A DNA stretch of 64,000 bases from Methanobacteriota archaeon (GCA_023399215.1 JAEWQJ010000007.1:1-64000); one strand, 5' to 3'; positions 16,992 through 26,694 are shown, counted from the first letter of the stretch. The notes: generated from the letters alone by a model not told the origin. A program made the numbers and translations.

Positions 16992-18089
16992 ATGGCTGGA
17001 AACGTTTTCGGGCAGATGTTTCGAATTACTACCTGGGGTGAATCCCACGGCAGGGCTGTAGGTGTCGTAGTAGACGGATTGCCTGCAGGGCTTCCTTTCT
17101 CCGAGGCTGATATTCAGAAAGAACTGGATAGGAGGCGCCCGGGACAGAGCGAGGTTTCAACTCCACGGCATGAGGCTGATAGAGTGGAAATTCTTTCGGG
17201 AATTTTTGAAGGAACGAGTACAGGCACTCCTGTTTCTATGCTTGTCTGGAACTCGGATGCCAGATCTTCGGCTTATGATGCCATTAAAGATACTCCAAGA
17301 CCCGGACATGCCGATTTTACTTACATGGCCCGCTACGGAATGAGGGACCACCGTGGTGGAGGCAGGTCTTCAGCCCGGGAAACAATAGGCAGAGTCGCAG
17401 GCGGAGCTCTTGCAAAACTCCTGCTTTCCAGATTCGGAATACAAATTGCCGGACATGTGCTTGAACTCGGAGCTATCCGCGCAAAGCCTCTTTCTTTTGA
17501 AGAAATTCTTGAAAATGTAGAAAAAACCCCTGTGCGCTGTGCCGATCTTGAAGCTGCCGGAAAAATGCTTGAGAAAGTTGCGGCCCTTCGGCAGGAAGGA
17601 GACAGTATCGGTGGCATTGTCGAGCTTATTATAAGAGGTGTGCCTGCCGGCCTTGGAGAGCCTGTCTTTGACCGGCTGGACGCGGACCTTGCAAAAGCTC
17701 TGATGAGTATTCCTGCCGTCAAAGGCTTTGAAATTGGAGCCGGGTTTGAAGCTGCTCGCCTGCGCGGAAGTGAAATGAACGATCCTTTCCGAATAGAGGA
17801 AGGAAAAATAACCACTTTGAGCAATAACGCAGGCGGGATTCTCGGAGGAATTTCAACCGGCCTGGACATTGTCTGCAGGGCAGCAGTAAAGCCAACTCCG
17901 TCCATAGGAAAAGTTCAGCAGACAGTTGACCTCAAAACTCTGGAAAATACTGAAATTGCAATAAAAGGCCGGCATGATCCTACAATTCCTCCGCGAATGG
18001 TTCCGGTTGCTGAAGCCATGATTGCCCTTGTGATTGCTGACCATATGCTCAGGAGCGGGTTTATTAATCCAAGAACTCTGCTGGAATAA
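16992..18089 (+). CDS. aroC: Chorismate synthase
   Basis: Forms chorismate from EPSP with reduced FMN, the last shikimate step. MAGNVFGQMFRITTWGESHG is the family's first signature. RRRPGQSEVSTPRHEADRVEILSG and MRDHRGGGRSSARETIGRVAGGALAKLL are the second. The C-terminal KGRHDPTIPPRMVPVAEAM (R-H-D-P motif) is complete. Length is 365 aa. Start ATG 16992 is fixed by homology; GTTAAGATGC provides only a weak ribosome site, and coupling to the transporter stop 6 nt upstream is likely. FMN use links it loosely to the nearby ribK-ribB. Confidence 0.97.
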   Translation: MAGNVFGQMFRITTWGESHGRAVGVVVDGLPAGLPFSEADIQKELDRRRPGQSEVSTPRHEADRVEILSGIFEGTSTGTPVSMLVWNSDARSSAYDAIKDTPRPGHADFTYMARYGMRDHRGGGRSSARETIGRVAGGALAKLLLSRFGIQIAGHVLELGAIRAKPLSFEEILENVEKTPVRCADLEAAGKMLEKVAALRQEGDSIGGIVELIIRGVPAGLGEPVFDRLDADLAKALMSIPAVKGFEIGAGFEAARLRGSEMNDPFRIEEGKITTLSNNAGGILGGISTGLDIVCRAAVKPTPSIGKVQQTVDLKTLENTEIAIKGRHDPTIPPRMVPVAEAMIALVIADHMLRSGFINPRTLLE

Positions 18090-18787
18090 AAAGGATGAAA
18101 TGGAACTGTATCCAAACCCACTAAAATGTTCATCCCAAATGATGCCAAATTGTCAGAGATTATCAGAATAGTCTCCAAAATAATAAGGTAGCTTTGCCTT
18201 TACCCATGTTTTTTGTGACTTTTCCCTTTAGAGCTCACTCTGACAATAAGCATTCTCCTTAGAAAATCCTCTTTCAACTTTTTCCATCGCAAATTCTTTT
18301 CAACTTTCTCTACCACAAATTCTTTTCAACTTTCTCTACCACAAATCCTTTTCAACTTTCTCTACCACAAATCCTTTTCTTTTTGCTCTTGGAAAACGAT
18401 ATCATTTAACTAGATAATTCTGCCTTTTGTCGAATTTTCCTGCCTTTTCCAAACCTGAGTCCGAAAAAGATCTGAACTAAATTCCAACTTTTTTATATTG
18501 GTAGAACTGCCGTGTAAAAGACCATAAAATTGTGAGGCCACAATTTCTATCACAGAAAATAGCTACGGTCTGTATCGTCATATAAGCATTCTGTGCAAAG
18601 TCTCTAACAATCAAAGATTAAGGAATGGTTATAATTTGAAGACGGTATGAGATGAATAAGTTTGAAGATTTGGTTAGAAAAACTTATAAAGTGCGCGCTT
18701 AACTTAAATTATAGAGTTCAATTTATTCATTTTAAATTGTTAGTTATTGAGTTTGTGTTTATTTTTGCAGTTTCGAGGGGATCTTAG
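18090..18787. other. 700-nt spacer with a 26-bp tandem repeat and a TATA box
   Basis: At 18267-18372 about four units of a 26-bp repeat (TCTTTTCAACTTTCTCTACC plus ACAAAT) are in tandem; the first unit is degenerate. A TATA-like CTTATAAA at 18683-18690 is well placed for transcription of the lipoprotein gene, with an inferred leader of about 75 nt. No gene was recognised. Confidence 0.75.
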
Positions 18788-21088
18788 TTGAAAATGAGGA
18801 CATTGATAATTATCTGCTTGCTTATAGTATCACTGATATCTGGATCAGGTTGCATTGACAGTAGCAGTGAGCCAGTTAATGAAACAAATCCAATTAATGA
18901 AACAAACCTTGAGGACGAAACAGACAATCAGACAAGTTCATTTAATTCCACCGAAGAAGACGTTTCTATAGAGAACTCTTCTGAAAAGAGTAAAAATGCC
19001 CTTAAACTTGAGGGGCAAAGCTCCTTTTCCAAATATTACAATAAAGAAAATCTACAGTTCGAGGCTGTAGTTCCCACTTATTCTTTACCTCTACAGGAGT
19101 CCGAAATTGCAAATTATTATCAGTTTACCCAAAAGATTCCCCTGACGAACGAAGACAGGGATTTACTATACAAAAACGGTTTTATTGTAATCGAAAATGG
19201 AACTTCTGAAAATCCACTTACAGTAGAGCAGACTCTGGTAAACGAAACTTACAAAGATATGAAAGTGGCTGATATTCCTATTTTCATCACATCTGATTCT
19301 CTTCTTCATCTTTATCACATCCAGTTTGATGAGACACTAAAAAGGGTAGAAGCGGAGGAATTTTACGACGACCTGTGGAAACTTGACAAAGCTCTCCTTG
19401 AAGACTCCATAGAGGATTATGACAGCGCGTCAGGGGCAAAAAAAGAAGCTGCAAGAAGAAATGTTGCATACTTTGCCGTTGCTCTGAGCCTTCTTGAACC
19501 AAAACCTGAACAGATCTCAGAATCTTCAAGAGTTGCAGTGGAAGCTACACCCTTCAATTCTGGGGACGCGAAAGATTACAGTGTAGAAATCCCTTCATTT
19601 GTAAAAGATGATGTTGAAGCCGAACTGAACCTGATAGAAGCTCACGAAGGGTTTGCGTCTTCTCCGATCTTCAAGTATAGTGAAGATTACTCTCAGTACC
19701 TACCACGGGGACACTACACAAACTCAGAGAAACTGAAGAACTACTTTAAAGCCATGATGTGGCACGGTAGAATAAGTATGCTCCTTCAGTCAGACGCGAT
19801 TGCTGCAGAAAGCTCGGAAAATGCAGCGAAAATTCAGACCATACAGGCTCTTTTAATTTCGGACCATTTTGACAGGGACAAAGACCTTAAGATCAAATGG
19901 GATAGAATCTACAGCGTGACGGCTTTCTATGTCGGTTATTCCGATGACCTTGGGCCCTATGAATATGCAAAAGTTCTGGATACTGTTTTTGGAAATGATA
20001 GAAAAGGGGTAAGCTTCGACAACGAAAGTCTTACAGCACTGAAAACTGAACTTGAAAAATATGAAAGCCCAAAAATCTACGGCGGAACAGGAGGAATAAT
20101 CCAGACAGGCTCAAAAACTGAATATGAAACTCTCGAGGCTACAAAAGGATTCAGGTTCATGGGTCAGCGCTATACTCCAGACTCCTATATCCTCCAGAAA
20201 CTCCATCCTCCTGCCCTGAACATTATGGATCTCCTTGGTTCCGAAAGGGCCAGAGAACACCTGAAAAGCCTGAATATTTCCGAAAATGAAGAATACAAAA
20301 ACCAACGCCTAGCTCTGGAAAATGAATTTGGAGCTTTTGATGAAGAGGACTGGAATAAAAATCTTTACTGGGCTCAACTGTACGCTTTAAAGTCTCTCCT
20401 AATAAGTTATCCAGAGGGTTATCCTACATTTATGCAGACTGAAGCCTGGGAAGATAAACAGCTTAATACAGCACTTGCTTCCTGGACCGAGCTCAGGCAT
20501 GATACCATCCTCTATGCAAAACAGGCTCGTTACACAGGTGTACCCTATATTCCAGAAGAAAAGCCTGTTCAGGGATATGTGGAACCAGTTCCCGAATTCT
20601 ATTCCAGGATGCTTGCCCTTACAAAAATGGCACACAATGGGCTGGCTGAAATGGAAGTACTTGACGAAAAATCAGATAAAGAGTTCACAACTCTTGAAAA
20701 CACCCTTGAAAAGTTGCTGGAAATCTCGATAAAAGAACTTGAAAACAAAGAGCTGACAGATGCAGAGTATGAGTTCATCAGGAATTTTGGCCAGAATATA
20801 TCTCCAATGCTTGAGAACGTAGATGAGGATTCCCAGAGATCGGTCATGGTCGCGGATGTTTACACCTCTCCTGCTGGAGTTTTGGAAGAAGGAACCGGAA
20901 AACTGGACCTGATAATAGTAGCTTATAAACAGCCCGATGGTAGGATTGTTCTTGGAGCAGGCCCTGTAATGAGTTATTATGAGTTCTGGCAGCCATCAGG
21001 ACAGAGGTTGACAGATGAAGAATGGAGAGATATGCTGAAAAATAACCCTCCTGAAAGGCCGGAATGGGGTGAGTCTTTTAAGGTGTAA
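18788..21088 (+). CDS. DUF3160 domain lipoprotein
   Basis: A 766-aa exported protein. A signal peptide with lipobox (IVSLISGSGC, Cys near residue 22) is followed by a roughly 60-residue Asn/Glu/Ser/Thr-rich linker. A large DUF3160 domain follows (PIFITSDSLLHLYHIQFDETLKRVE; KAMMWHGRISMLL; GFRFMGQRYTPDSYILQKL; YALKSLL; VADVYTSPAGVLEEGTG; GPVMSYYEFWQ). DUF3160 proteins are large extracellular proteins of unknown function, frequent in Methanosarcina. Start: TTG 18788, with GAGGGGAT 7 nt upstream; ATG 18794 is the alternative. It is probably monocistronic. Confidence 0.9.
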   Translation: MKMRTLIIICLLIVSLISGSGCIDSSSEPVNETNPINETNLEDETDNQTSSFNSTEEDVSIENSSEKSKNALKLEGQSSFSKYYNKENLQFEAVVPTYSLPLQESEIANYYQFTQKIPLTNEDRDLLYKNGFIVIENGTSENPLTVEQTLVNETYKDMKVADIPIFITSDSLLHLYHIQFDETLKRVEAEEFYDDLWKLDKALLEDSIEDYDSASGAKKEAARRNVAYFAVALSLLEPKPEQISESSRVAVEATPFNSGDAKDYSVEIPSFVKDDVEAELNLIEAHEGFASSPIFKYSEDYSQYLPRGHYTNSEKLKNYFKAMMWHGRISMLLQSDAIAAESSENAAKIQTIQALLISDHFDRDKDLKIKWDRIYSVTAFYVGYSDDLGPYEYAKVLDTVFGNDRKGVSFDNESLTALKTELEKYESPKIYGGTGGIIQTGSKTEYETLEATKGFRFMGQRYTPDSYILQKLHPPALNIMDLLGSERAREHLKSLNISENEEYKNQRLALENEFGAFDEEDWNKNLYWAQLYALKSLLISYPEGYPTFMQTEAWEDKQLNTALASWTELRHDTILYAKQARYTGVPYIPEEKPVQGYVEPVPEFYSRMLALTKMAHNGLAEMEVLDEKSDKEFTTLENTLEKLLEISIKELENKELTDAEYEFIRNFGQNISPMLENVDEDSQRSVMVADVYTSPAGVLEEGTGKLDLIIVAYKQPDGRIVLGAGPVMSYYEFWQPSGQRLTDEEWRDMLKNNPPERPEWGESFKV

Positions 21089-21218
21089 AAGATACTGCGT
21101 GTAAAAGATGCTACGTGTAAAAGATGCCATTCTAGATAGCTTATCTTTTCCGTTTTTTGTTTTAAGGGCGCACCTGCGTAGTTCAGAAAAAATAGGTGAT
21201 GTGCCAGATTTCTAAAAC

Positions 21219-21806
21219 TTGAAAAGTAAGGTACAGAATGTTAAAAGCAAATGTCAAAGAGGAATAATCTTGGATGGAAGTAAATGGTTTTCGCTGATAA
21301 TTATCGGTTTATTCTCGGCAATTTTTCTTTTATCTCTCTATGAATCCGGCGATTTGCCCCTGGGTATGAATGATACTGGCAGCAGTGGAGAAATGGACAG
21401 AGTAGACCCCGCAGTAACAATGCAGAGAATATATGAAAATGATAGCGATTTTCAAAACTTAACAAAAGGGAACTATTCAGGTCCAGGTGGAATTTTCAAT
21501 GAAACAGGGGAATCTGTAGCATATATCCAGATTAACGGCTGGTATATTCATGAAGTAACTGTTGAGCTGCAAAACGGTACATTAAAGCCGATTGGACCTT
21601 CCGAGTCCTTAGAAGATCTTTACATGGAAGCTGATTCACTGAATGGGTCCGTAATATCCACTTATTCGCAAATGACCGGTGGAGAATTCTACATGATAAC
21701 TATTGATACGCCAAATGAGACCGTGAAATCGATTGAAAAGGTGGATGAATTGCCTGAATGGACTACAGAAACTACAATTACAGAAGTTTCGGAAGAAGAA
21801 CCTTAA
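21219..21806 (+). CDS. Membrane-anchored extracellular protein of unknown function
   Basis: A 195-aa protein with one N-terminal membrane helix (FSLIIIGLFSAIFLLSLYESG, about residues 24-44) followed by an acidic extracellular part rich in Asn-x-Ser/Thr sites (NDSD, NLTKGNYSG, NETGES, NGSVIST, NETVKS). No known domain was recognised; the tail may be a single beta-rich domain. The start is uncertain: TTG 21219 is the longest, and the TTG before DGSKWFS is another possibility. It sits 130 nt behind the DUF3160 gene on the same strand and may share its surface role. Confidence 0.65.
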   Translation: MKSKVQNVKSKCQRGIILDGSKWFSLIIIGLFSAIFLLSLYESGDLPLGMNDTGSSGEMDRVDPAVTMQRIYENDSDFQNLTKGNYSGPGGIFNETGESVAYIQINGWYIHEVTVELQNGTLKPIGPSESLEDLYMEADSLNGSVISTYSQMTGGEFYMITIDTPNETVKSIEKVDELPEWTTETTITEVSEEEP

Positions 21807-22012
21807 GGTGTATTCTGAATCGTGTTTTTCAGGAAAACCCATCTATAAAGTCTCAAGGTGCTTTTTTTCTCATTGAAAATACTGACAGCAGTTAAACATA
21901 AATTGTTTAATAATCTGGTCAAAAACTTTACAATTTATACAATATGTCTTTGGAAATATTTAGTGGAGCTTAAACATATAAACCCAATTTTAATATTGAG
22001 AGGTTTTATTGT

Positions 22013-22465
22013 ATGAAAGAGACAACCTCAATTATAAATAAAATTACGGAAGTAGTCGGAGTTTTATTTGGAATTATATTATTTTATTCTTGGCTCATAT
22101 TTGTAAATAATATAAAAATGTCATTTTTTTCAGAAATGAAAATTGTAAATGGCACCGAAGTAATCACGGCTCAATATTGGGGTCAAATAGATCAATGGCT
22201 TGAAACAGGTCTTATTTTATTTTTTGTGATTTTTGGACACTATTTATTGTATAGTAAGAATATGAGCAGAATTGAAAAAAATAGTGACATCGTCGGTATG
22301 AAAAGCTCATTAATAGGCTATATTCTGTGGCTCTTTATAGCAATAATTACTTTCTTATCTAAAATTACTATCCCTTATTCTCTCAATATAGCCGGTGGAT
22401 ACATTATGATAATTTCCATTTATTTTTTAATGAGAAGGAATCCATATTCCTCACTTAACCAATAA
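22013..22465 (+). CDS. Four-helix membrane protein of unknown function
   Basis: A 150-aa integral membrane protein. Predicted helices lie at about residues 11-32 (VVGVLFGIILFYSWLIFV), 62-83 (LETGLILFFVIFGHYLLYS), 101-118 (IGYILWLFIAIITFL) and 126-142 (SLNIAGGYIMIISIYFL). No family was recognised. ATG 22013 has GAGAGG 12-17 nt upstream, and ACATATAA at 21973-21980 is a plausible TATA box. The next membrane-protein gene starts 4 nt after its stop, so they form a two-gene unit. Confidence 0.7.
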   Translation: MKETTSIINKITEVVGVLFGIILFYSWLIFVNNIKMSFFSEMKIVNGTEVITAQYWGQIDQWLETGLILFFVIFGHYLLYSKNMSRIEKNSDIVGMKSSLIGYILWLFIAIITFLSKITIPYSLNIAGGYIMIISIYFLMRRNPYSSLNQ

Positions 22466-22469
22466 AAAT

Positions 22470-22952
22470 GTGGAAAAATCATCTTTCCGATTTTTAGGGG
22501 GCTTAAACATTAATTTCCAAAAGAAATTATTTCATCCTTTGATAATCTCTTTTGTAGTTGTTTGCATCGTAGCTGGTCTTGAAACTCTAGATCTTTACAG
22601 GATATTTGGAACTTATGGCGAGAGATTTGAGGCAGTTATTAATCTACTTATCTTCCCTGCAACTTCGATTATTTATGGGTGGATTGTAAAAGATAAGATT
22701 GGGGCAATTATAGTTGGAACAGTTCCTATTTTCATTCTTTTGTTTTTTGGAAATTTATTTTTTGGAAATCTTATCTATAAGGACGGTCTCAATATCAGCC
22801 GGTTTTTGACTATTCTTGTCTATGCTGTGAGTTTAGCAACTCTTGGTGGTTTAGCCGGGTATTTTTCATCAAAGAGAGAATTTAAGTACCTTATTATTTC
22901 CATTTTTTTTGGAATTCTGTGGATTCCGGTTTTCTTAAGTGGAATCAATTGA
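22470..22952 (+). CDS. Multi-spanning membrane protein of unknown function
   Basis: A 160-aa protein with about five predicted helices: PLIISFVVVCIVAGLETL; AVINLLIFPATSIIYGWIV; IGAIIVGTVPIFILLFFGNLF; FLTILVYAVSLATLGGLAGYF; YLIISIFFGILWIPVFL. Start GTG 22470 lies 4 nt after the preceding stop with no independent ribosome site, indicating translational coupling. No family or catalytic motif was seen. Confidence 0.65.
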   Translation: MEKSSFRFLGGLNINFQKKLFHPLIISFVVVCIVAGLETLDLYRIFGTYGERFEAVINLLIFPATSIIYGWIVKDKIGAIIVGTVPIFILLFFGNLFFGNLIYKDGLNISRFLTILVYAVSLATLGGLAGYFSSKREFKYLIISIFFGILWIPVFLSGIN

Positions 22953-23062
22953 TTTTAAAGTCTAACTATAGATAGAGATGAAGAGAATGATTCTAACTCT
23001 CAAATCTGCATAAAAGAAAAAACGTATAAACTTTTGAACCCGCGTTCATAGAGGGACTTCAC

Positions 23063-23473
23063 ATGCAAAATATCAGAAAAATACTTTTCATCTTGCTGAT
23101 CATACCCATAGTTGCAATTGTGGGTTATTATGCATTGATATTTCTTCTGGGCGGTCCGGCTTTACCTAATTTTTTTGAGTTAAAAAACCACGATGTAGGA
23201 ACCCACGAAGTATCGGTTGAAATACTCAATTCTCATAATGAATCCATATTTAAGGAATCATATAGGCTCCATCCAGAAGAATCAGTCTCAATAACAAAAC
23301 CGTTTAATCTCAAAAACTCTTTTGAACAGAAAAAGTATACATTCAAAGTTGTATTAGATAACGGATTTGCAGAAGAAAAAACCTTGATATCTTTGCATCG
23401 CTGGAGCACAGCTACTATAAATTTATACTGGGACAATGAGACTCCAATAATGATAAGGGTAGTTACGGTTTAA
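23063..23473 (+). CDS. Small membrane-anchored beta-rich extracellular protein
   Basis: A 136-aa protein with an N-terminal anchor helix (ILFILLIIPIVAIVGYYALIFLL) followed by an Ig-like run of strands: FFELKNHDVGTHEVSVEILNSHNESIF, YTFKVVLDNGFAEEKTL and ATINLYWDNETPIMIRVV. It resembles small archaeal proteins that bear one periplasm-facing sandwich domain; the function is unknown. ATG 23063 has AGAGGGACTT upstream, and CGTATAAAC near 23020 is a likely TATA box. Confidence 0.65.
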   Translation: MQNIRKILFILLIIPIVAIVGYYALIFLLGGPALPNFFELKNHDVGTHEVSVEILNSHNESIFKESYRLHPEESVSITKPFNLKNSFEQKKYTFKVVLDNGFAEEKTLISLHRWSTATINLYWDNETPIMIRVVTV

Positions 23474-23871
23474 ATGGGCAATTTCCTACTTTTCAATAAG
23501 CTCGTCAGACTTTAGATTTACAGTTACGAATTAATGAATTTATATTACCATTTTGATTTTTAAATATTTTATTTGATAATAAATTGTCAAGAAATCTGGA
23601 TGTAACAAAAATTCCTGACATTTAATATTTTTCTTTTTGTAATTTTTCATTTAAGATGGCAGAATATTAATATTACTTTATTAATATGACCTTTCAGTTT
23701 TAAATCCAGATCTTTCAAATCTTAATCGGATAAAATCCAGGTAATCGGAGAATTCCCGGTAAAATAATCTGGACCTTATTCGGTCTTCAAACCAGGATTT
23801 TAACTTTCTAATTATCGTTAATTTGTAAATCTCATTAAACTTTGAATGCTATAAGTAAAAACAGTTAATTT
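23474..23871. other. Spacer before the haem cluster, no gene seen
   Basis: About 400 nt, AT-rich in the first half. It must contain the ahbD promoter; no operator or conserved structure was recognised. Confidence 0.45.
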
Positions 23872-24939
23872 ATGATCACCATGACAAATGCACCAAGGCT
23901 TATCGCATGGGAACTGACTGCGGGATGCAACCTGAACTGTGTACACTGTCGGGGGGCTTCAACATCCTCAGTTCCGGCAGATGAACTTACAACTGATGAG
24001 GCTAAACACTTCATTGACGAGGTTGTAGGGCTTGGAAAACCCATTCTCATTCTGAGCGGAGGCGAGCCTCTGACCAGGCCCGACGTTTTTGAAATCGCAC
24101 GTTACGGAACTGATGCCGGGCTTCGAGTCGTACTTGCAACAAACGGGACTCTTCTTACACCTGAAATTGTTGAGAAATTAAGAGCTGCCGGAGTGCAGAG
24201 GCTCAGCATTAGTATTGACGGGGCAACTGCAGAGACGCATGATAACTTCAGAGGCATGCCCGGAGCTTTTGAAAGAACTCTTGCAGGCATAGAAATTCTC
24301 AGGAAAGAGAATTTTCCTTTCCAGATCAATACTACAGTCTCAAAACGCAACCTTGATGAGATTCAGAAGACTTTTGAGCTTGCAAAGGAGCTGGGAGCAG
24401 TTGCATATCACGTCTTTTTCCTCGTACCCACAGGCAGGGGAGAAGAATCCGATGAGGTATCGCCTGCAGACTACGAGCGCATTCTACACTGGTTTTATGA
24501 TATGCAGAAAGAATCAAAAATCCAGTTGAAGGCAACCTGTGCTCCCCACTATTTCAGGATAATGCGCCAGCAGGCAAAAAAAGAAGGCATTGAAATCTCG
24601 GTAAAAACCCACGGTTATGAAGCAATGACAAAAGGCTGTCTTGGAGGTACAGGCTTCTGTTTTGTGTCAAGTGTGGGCAAAGTCTTCCCTTGTGGTTACC
24701 TGCCTGTGCTTGCCGGCAATATAAGGGAACAGCCCTTCAGTGAAATCTGGGAAAACGCCGAGGTCTTTAAAAAACTCAGAAATCCCGACGAACTAAAGGG
24801 AAAATGCGGGATCTGCGAATACAAAAAAGTCTGTGCTGGCTGCAGGGCAAGAGCCTATGCTGCTACAGGCGACTATCTCGAAGAAGAGCCTTACTGTATT
24901 TACAGGCCCCGAAAAAATGGTAGTGATCAGGATGATTGA
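23872..24939 (+). CDS. ahbD: AhbD, radical SAM Fe-coproporphyrin III decarboxylase (haem synthase)
   Basis: The last enzyme of the sirohaem-dependent haem route: it oxidatively decarboxylates two propionates of Fe-coproporphyrin III to vinyls. The radical SAM cluster motif is C-N-L-N-C-V-H-C (residues about 19-26), followed by LILSGGEPLTRPDVFEIARYGTDAGL. A SPASM-like C-terminal Cys set, KGKCGICEYKKVCAGCRARA...YC, binds an auxiliary [4Fe-4S] cluster. Length is 355 aa. AhbC is a close relative with the same layout. The ahbD call rests on its position immediately before ahbA-ahbB, which it overlaps by 8 nt, as known for Methanosarcina. No strong ribosome site was seen; ATG 23881 is an alternative start. 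Confidence 0.85.
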   Translation: MITMTNAPRLIAWELTAGCNLNCVHCRGASTSSVPADELTTDEAKHFIDEVVGLGKPILILSGGEPLTRPDVFEIARYGTDAGLRVVLATNGTLLTPEIVEKLRAAGVQRLSISIDGATAETHDNFRGMPGAFERTLAGIEILRKENFPFQINTTVSKRNLDEIQKTFELAKELGAVAYHVFFLVPTGRGEESDEVSPADYERILHWFYDMQKESKIQLKATCAPHYFRIMRQQAKKEGIEISVKTHGYEAMTKGCLGGTGFCFVSSVGKVFPCGYLPVLAGNIREQPFSEIWENAEVFKKLRNPDELKGKCGICEYKKVCAGCRARAYAATGDYLEEEPYCIYRPRKNGSDQDD

Positions 24940-25480
24940 CATTGATAATTTAAAAGATCAACTCAAGAAAGAGGCTGCCGATTTTTCCTGTGATATGGAT
25001 CCTAATGACAGGGAAGTTCCGGTAATAGAACTAGATGAGACCGACAAGAAAATCCTCAACCTTATCCAGCAGGAAATCCCCCTCGAAGTTGAACCTTTTG
25101 CAAAGTTAGGCGAGATTCTCGGGCTTTCCGAAACCGAAGTAATTGAAAGGCTGCGAGAACTTAACAGGAAAGGGGCAGTAAGAAGGGTAGGTCCTGTCCT
25201 CAGCATGAGAAATATGGGGGGCGTAAGTACTCTTGTAGCTCTGAAAGTGCCTGAGTCCCGCATAGAAGAAGTTGCTATTTTTATTAACGAGTATCCTGAG
25301 GTTTCCCATAATTATCTCAGAAGTGCTTCACAATATAATCTCTGGTTTACACTTTCTGCTCCAAATAAAAACAGGCTTGAGGGGATTATCAGCGAAATTC
25401 GAGAGAAAACAGGCTGTCCTCTTCTTGATCTTCCTACAAAGCACCTGTTTAAGATTCAGGTAAAATTTGATATCAGGTGA
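24932..25480 (+). CDS. ahbA: AhbA, sirohaem decarboxylase subunit
   Basis: With AhbB it decarboxylates sirohaem to 12,18-didecarboxysirohaem, without a cofactor. The 182-aa protein has an Lrp/AsnC-type winged helix (ELDETDKKILNLIQQEIPLE; LGLSETEVIERLRELNRKGAVRRVGPVLS) and a RAM-like alpha/beta domain with FINEYPEVSHNYLR and YNLWFTLSA. AhbA/B/NirDLGH proteins are often misannotated as transcription regulators. Start ATG 24932 overlaps the ahbD end and is preceded by GTGATCAGG; the frame is open upstream but is ahbD sequence in another frame. Confidence 0.92.
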   Translation: MIDIDNLKDQLKKEAADFSCDMDPNDREVPVIELDETDKKILNLIQQEIPLEVEPFAKLGEILGLSETEVIERLRELNRKGAVRRVGPVLSMRNMGGVSTLVALKVPESRIEEVAIFINEYPEVSHNYLRSASQYNLWFTLSAPNKNRLEGIISEIREKTGCPLLDLPTKHLFKIQVKFDIR

Positions 25481-25485
25481 AATAA

Positions 25486-25944
25486 ATGGATAAAACGGAT
25501 GTAAAACTGCTAAAACTCGTGCAGGACGGAATTCCAATCACACATTCTCCTTTCAAAGGATTTGCTTCTGAACTTGGAATCAGTGAACAGGAGGTTGTTG
25601 ACAGGCTTAAAAACCTCCAGAAAGCCGGGAAAATCCGTCGCTTTGCGGCTTCAATCGGGCACAGAGCCATAGGCATAGTAGCCAATGCGATGTGTGTCTG
25701 GAATGTTCCTGATGAACAGATCGAAACGGTAGGGAATATCATGGCTGAATTTCCCGAAGTAACACACTGCTATGAACGCCCTCGCTATCCTGACTGGCCG
25801 TATAATCTGTTCACTATGGTTCACTCTTATACCCCAGAGGACTGTGAAAAAGTAGCTGTCAGGATCTCGGAAGCTACCGGAATTAAGGATTATACCCTCT
25901 TTTTCAGTGAAAGAGAATTCAAAAAAACCGGGGTCAGACTGTAA
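25486..25944 (+). CDS. ahbB: AhbB, sirohaem decarboxylase subunit
   Basis: The partner of AhbA and its paralogue (152 aa). It has a winged helix, MDKTDVKLLKLVQDGIPITHSPF then ELGISEQEVVDRLKNLQKAGKIRRFAAS. The second domain carries CVWNVPDE, MAEFPEVTHCYERPRYPDWPYNLFTMVHS and TLFFSEREFKKTGVRL. The H-C-Y-E-R-P-R-Y-P-D-W-P-Y-N stretch is characteristic of AhbB/NirL. Start ATG 25486, 5 nt after ahbA, with AGGTGAAATAA as ribosome site. Confidence 0.93.
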   Translation: MDKTDVKLLKLVQDGIPITHSPFKGFASELGISEQEVVDRLKNLQKAGKIRRFAASIGHRAIGIVANAMCVWNVPDEQIETVGNIMAEFPEVTHCYERPRYPDWPYNLFTMVHSYTPEDCEKVAVRISEATGIKDYTLFFSEREFKKTGVRL

Positions 25945-25950
25945 AGTTCC

Positions 25951-25998
25951 AATATTAAGATAAGTCCAAATATTAAGATAAGTCCAAATATTAAGATT
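25951..25998 (+). repeat. 18-bp tandem repeat between ahbB and sirC
   Basis: Unit AATATTAAGATAAGTCCA occurs at 25951-25968, 25969-25986 and partly at 25987-25998. Confidence 0.95.
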
Positions 25999-26019
25999 TT
26001 TATTGCGAGGTTCCTGGTT

Positions 26020-26694
26020 ATGGCTGAAACAAACAATTTTCTCCCGCTTATTCTTGACCTGTCTGGCAGGAAAATCGTTATCTTTGGGGGAGGCTCGGTT
26101 GGGGAACGCAAAGCCAAACTCTTTTCCGGCTGCGCAGATACCCTTGTTGCCAGCCTTGAATTCTCCCAGGGCCTGCAGGAGCTCGGAGCTTCAGGCCAGG
26201 TGCGGCTTGTTCGGCTCGACTTACTTACGGCTTCGGATTCTGAGCTCAGGGAACTGATTTCAGGAGCTTTTCTTGTTATCCCTGCAACAAGCAATTTTGA
26301 ACTTAATCAGAAAATCACTGCTATCGCACGGGAGAACGATATTTTGATTAATCAGGTAGACACTTTAGGTAGTGTCGTAATCCCATCAGTAATAAAAAGA
26401 GGAGACCTCGTAATTGGGATTTCCACTCTCGGGCACAGTCCTGCAGTCTCAAAATATACCCGCAGGCAGATCGAAGGCCTGGTTACTCCTGAATATTCCG
26501 ATATGATCCGGCTTCAGGATGAGCTCAGGAGTTACCTCAAGCAGCATGTGGCAGAACAAAGAAAAAGGAAAGAAATCCTGTGGAAGGTCCTTGAAAGCGA
26601 GACTGTTTGGAACGGTTTTTCCGAGTCTTATGAAAAAGCAGCTGAAAGGGCGTACGCGATAATTTCAAGTTACCTGGAAAATTTCGACAGATAA
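26020..26694 (+). CDS. Precorrin-2 dehydrogenase (SirC/Met8-like)
   Basis: Oxidises precorrin-2 to sirohydrochlorin with NAD+. In Met8-type homologues it may also insert Fe2+ or Co2+. The 224-aa protein starts FLPLILDLSGRKIVIFGGGSVGERKAKL (Rossmann G-G-G-x-V-G). It continues LISGAFLVIPATSNFELNQKI and the dimerisation part VIPSVIKRGDLVIGISTLGHSPAVSKYTRRQIE. It supplies sirohaem to AhbAB, so its position behind ahbB is functionally coherent. Archaeal SirC enzymes are often dehydrogenase-only; chelatase ability cannot be read here. Start ATG 26020, GCGAGGTTCCTGGTT upstream. Confidence 0.9.
   Translation: MAETNNFLPLILDLSGRKIVIFGGGSVGERKAKLFSGCADTLVASLEFSQGLQELGASGQVRLVRLDLLTASDSELRELISGAFLVIPATSNFELNQKITAIARENDILINQVDTLGSVVIPSVIKRGDLVIGISTLGHSPAVSKYTRRQIEGLVTPEYSDMIRLQDELRSYLKQHVAEQRKRKEILWKVLESETVWNGFSESYEKAAERAYAIISSYLENFDR

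Noticed and set aside
17333..17905. 190-codon minus-strand open frame opposite aroC
   Set aside because: It is a shadow of chorismate synthase; no family resemblance and Pro/Arg/Ser-rich noise.
24833..24931. Longer N-terminus for ahbA
   Set aside because: These codons lie inside ahbD in another frame, and homology to AhbA starts after ATG 24932.
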